A stretch of 29,381 nt of DNA. Origin: Chondrus crispus (lineage: Eukaryota; Rhodophyta; Florideophyceae; Gigartinales; Gigartinaceae). The position numbers were made by a program, and so were the translations under genes. The notes under the pieces are model-generated. The model made no database searches, was not told the DNA's origin, and saw nothing but the letters and a program-made list of their open reading frames with translations. Below are positions 29,107 to 29,381 of this stretch, in pieces (the first letter of the stretch is position 1; each line of letters begins with the position of its first letter). Location: positions 1-29,381 of the forward strand of contig NW_005178550.1 of NCBI RefSeq assembly GCF_000350225.1, written 5' to 3'.

Positions 29107-29381
29107 GGCGATCGGCGTGGGGGAGGTGGAGGGGAAGGGGAGGGGAAGGGGAGGGGGGGAGAGGGGTTTTCGGATAGGGCTGGATCAGAGATGAGGAGGG
29201 GGATGCGGCTCATGGGCCGGTTGGGATCACGGACGGGATAGATCAGGGGATGACGGGCGAGGTGGACAGGGGGATCGGCCGTTTCGTTACAATTAAGTGT
29301 CCTGTACAATACAGAAGAGAAAAGCTATTTTAAGGGTACAATATGCCGTTATAGATCACGCAGAAACAAGCACCCGTTCTT
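29107..29381. other. Upstream region of the dehydrogenase gene
   Basis: This is the presumed promoter and leader of the minus-strand dehydrogenase. The first 60 bases are purine-rich on the plus strand, with many runs of four or more G (29129-29166). Beyond 29280 the sequence becomes AT-richer. No other gene is seen. Confidence 0.4.

Overview
The window reads as nuclear DNA of a photosynthetic eukaryote, most likely a red alga (inference). The genes are nearly intron-free. At least three encode proteins with plastid-type leaders, several with a Phe near the N-terminus. One leader looks like a transit peptide followed by a twin-arginine thylakoid signal. ER-stress, cytoskeletal and iron-sulfur genes are all of eukaryotic type. 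I cannot name the species. Positions 13375-13862 are an assembly gap of Ns.

Layout from left to right. 1-1067 is a C-rich stretch without a convincing gene. An EBP1/PA2G4 homologue lies on the minus strand (1068-2249). A 439-bp pogo-like MITE (2742-3180) follows, then gene-poor DNA. At about 4524-7060 a long minus-strand coding relic is broken by stops and frameshifts. A lumenal DUF6816-type gene (8879-9766, +) is intact apart from one in-frame TGA. It converges on an IRE1 gene (10103 into the gap, -) that carries a long tail with PPGF motifs. Plastid SufS (14291-15658, -) is divergent from a signal peptide peptidase with a long leader (16917-18245, +). Next, all on the plus strand, come a gamma-tubulin complex component (19214-22270), a two-exon PH-domain CAMK-like kinase (23036-25207) and a SufS-like protein stripped of its catalytic residues (26243-27565). 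A plastid-type glycerol-3-phosphate dehydrogenase (27862-29106, -) converges on the last.

Two themes connect the genes. Plastid metabolism is represented by sulfur mobilisation for Fe-S clusters (SufS, possibly with its catalytically dead relative), glycerol-3-phosphate supply for plastid lipids, and a thylakoid-lumen protein. ER proteostasis is represented by IRE1 and a signal peptide peptidase. Nothing indicates an operon; genes lie on both strands, separated by 0.3-2 kb.

The most unusual observations are the SufS pseudoenzyme about 11 kb from its active paralogue, the IRE1 C-terminal extension with GYF-ligand-like PPGF motifs and a DVG in place of DFG, the broken virus- or element-like relic, and a kinase intron whose acceptor AG belongs to an in-frame TAG stop codon.
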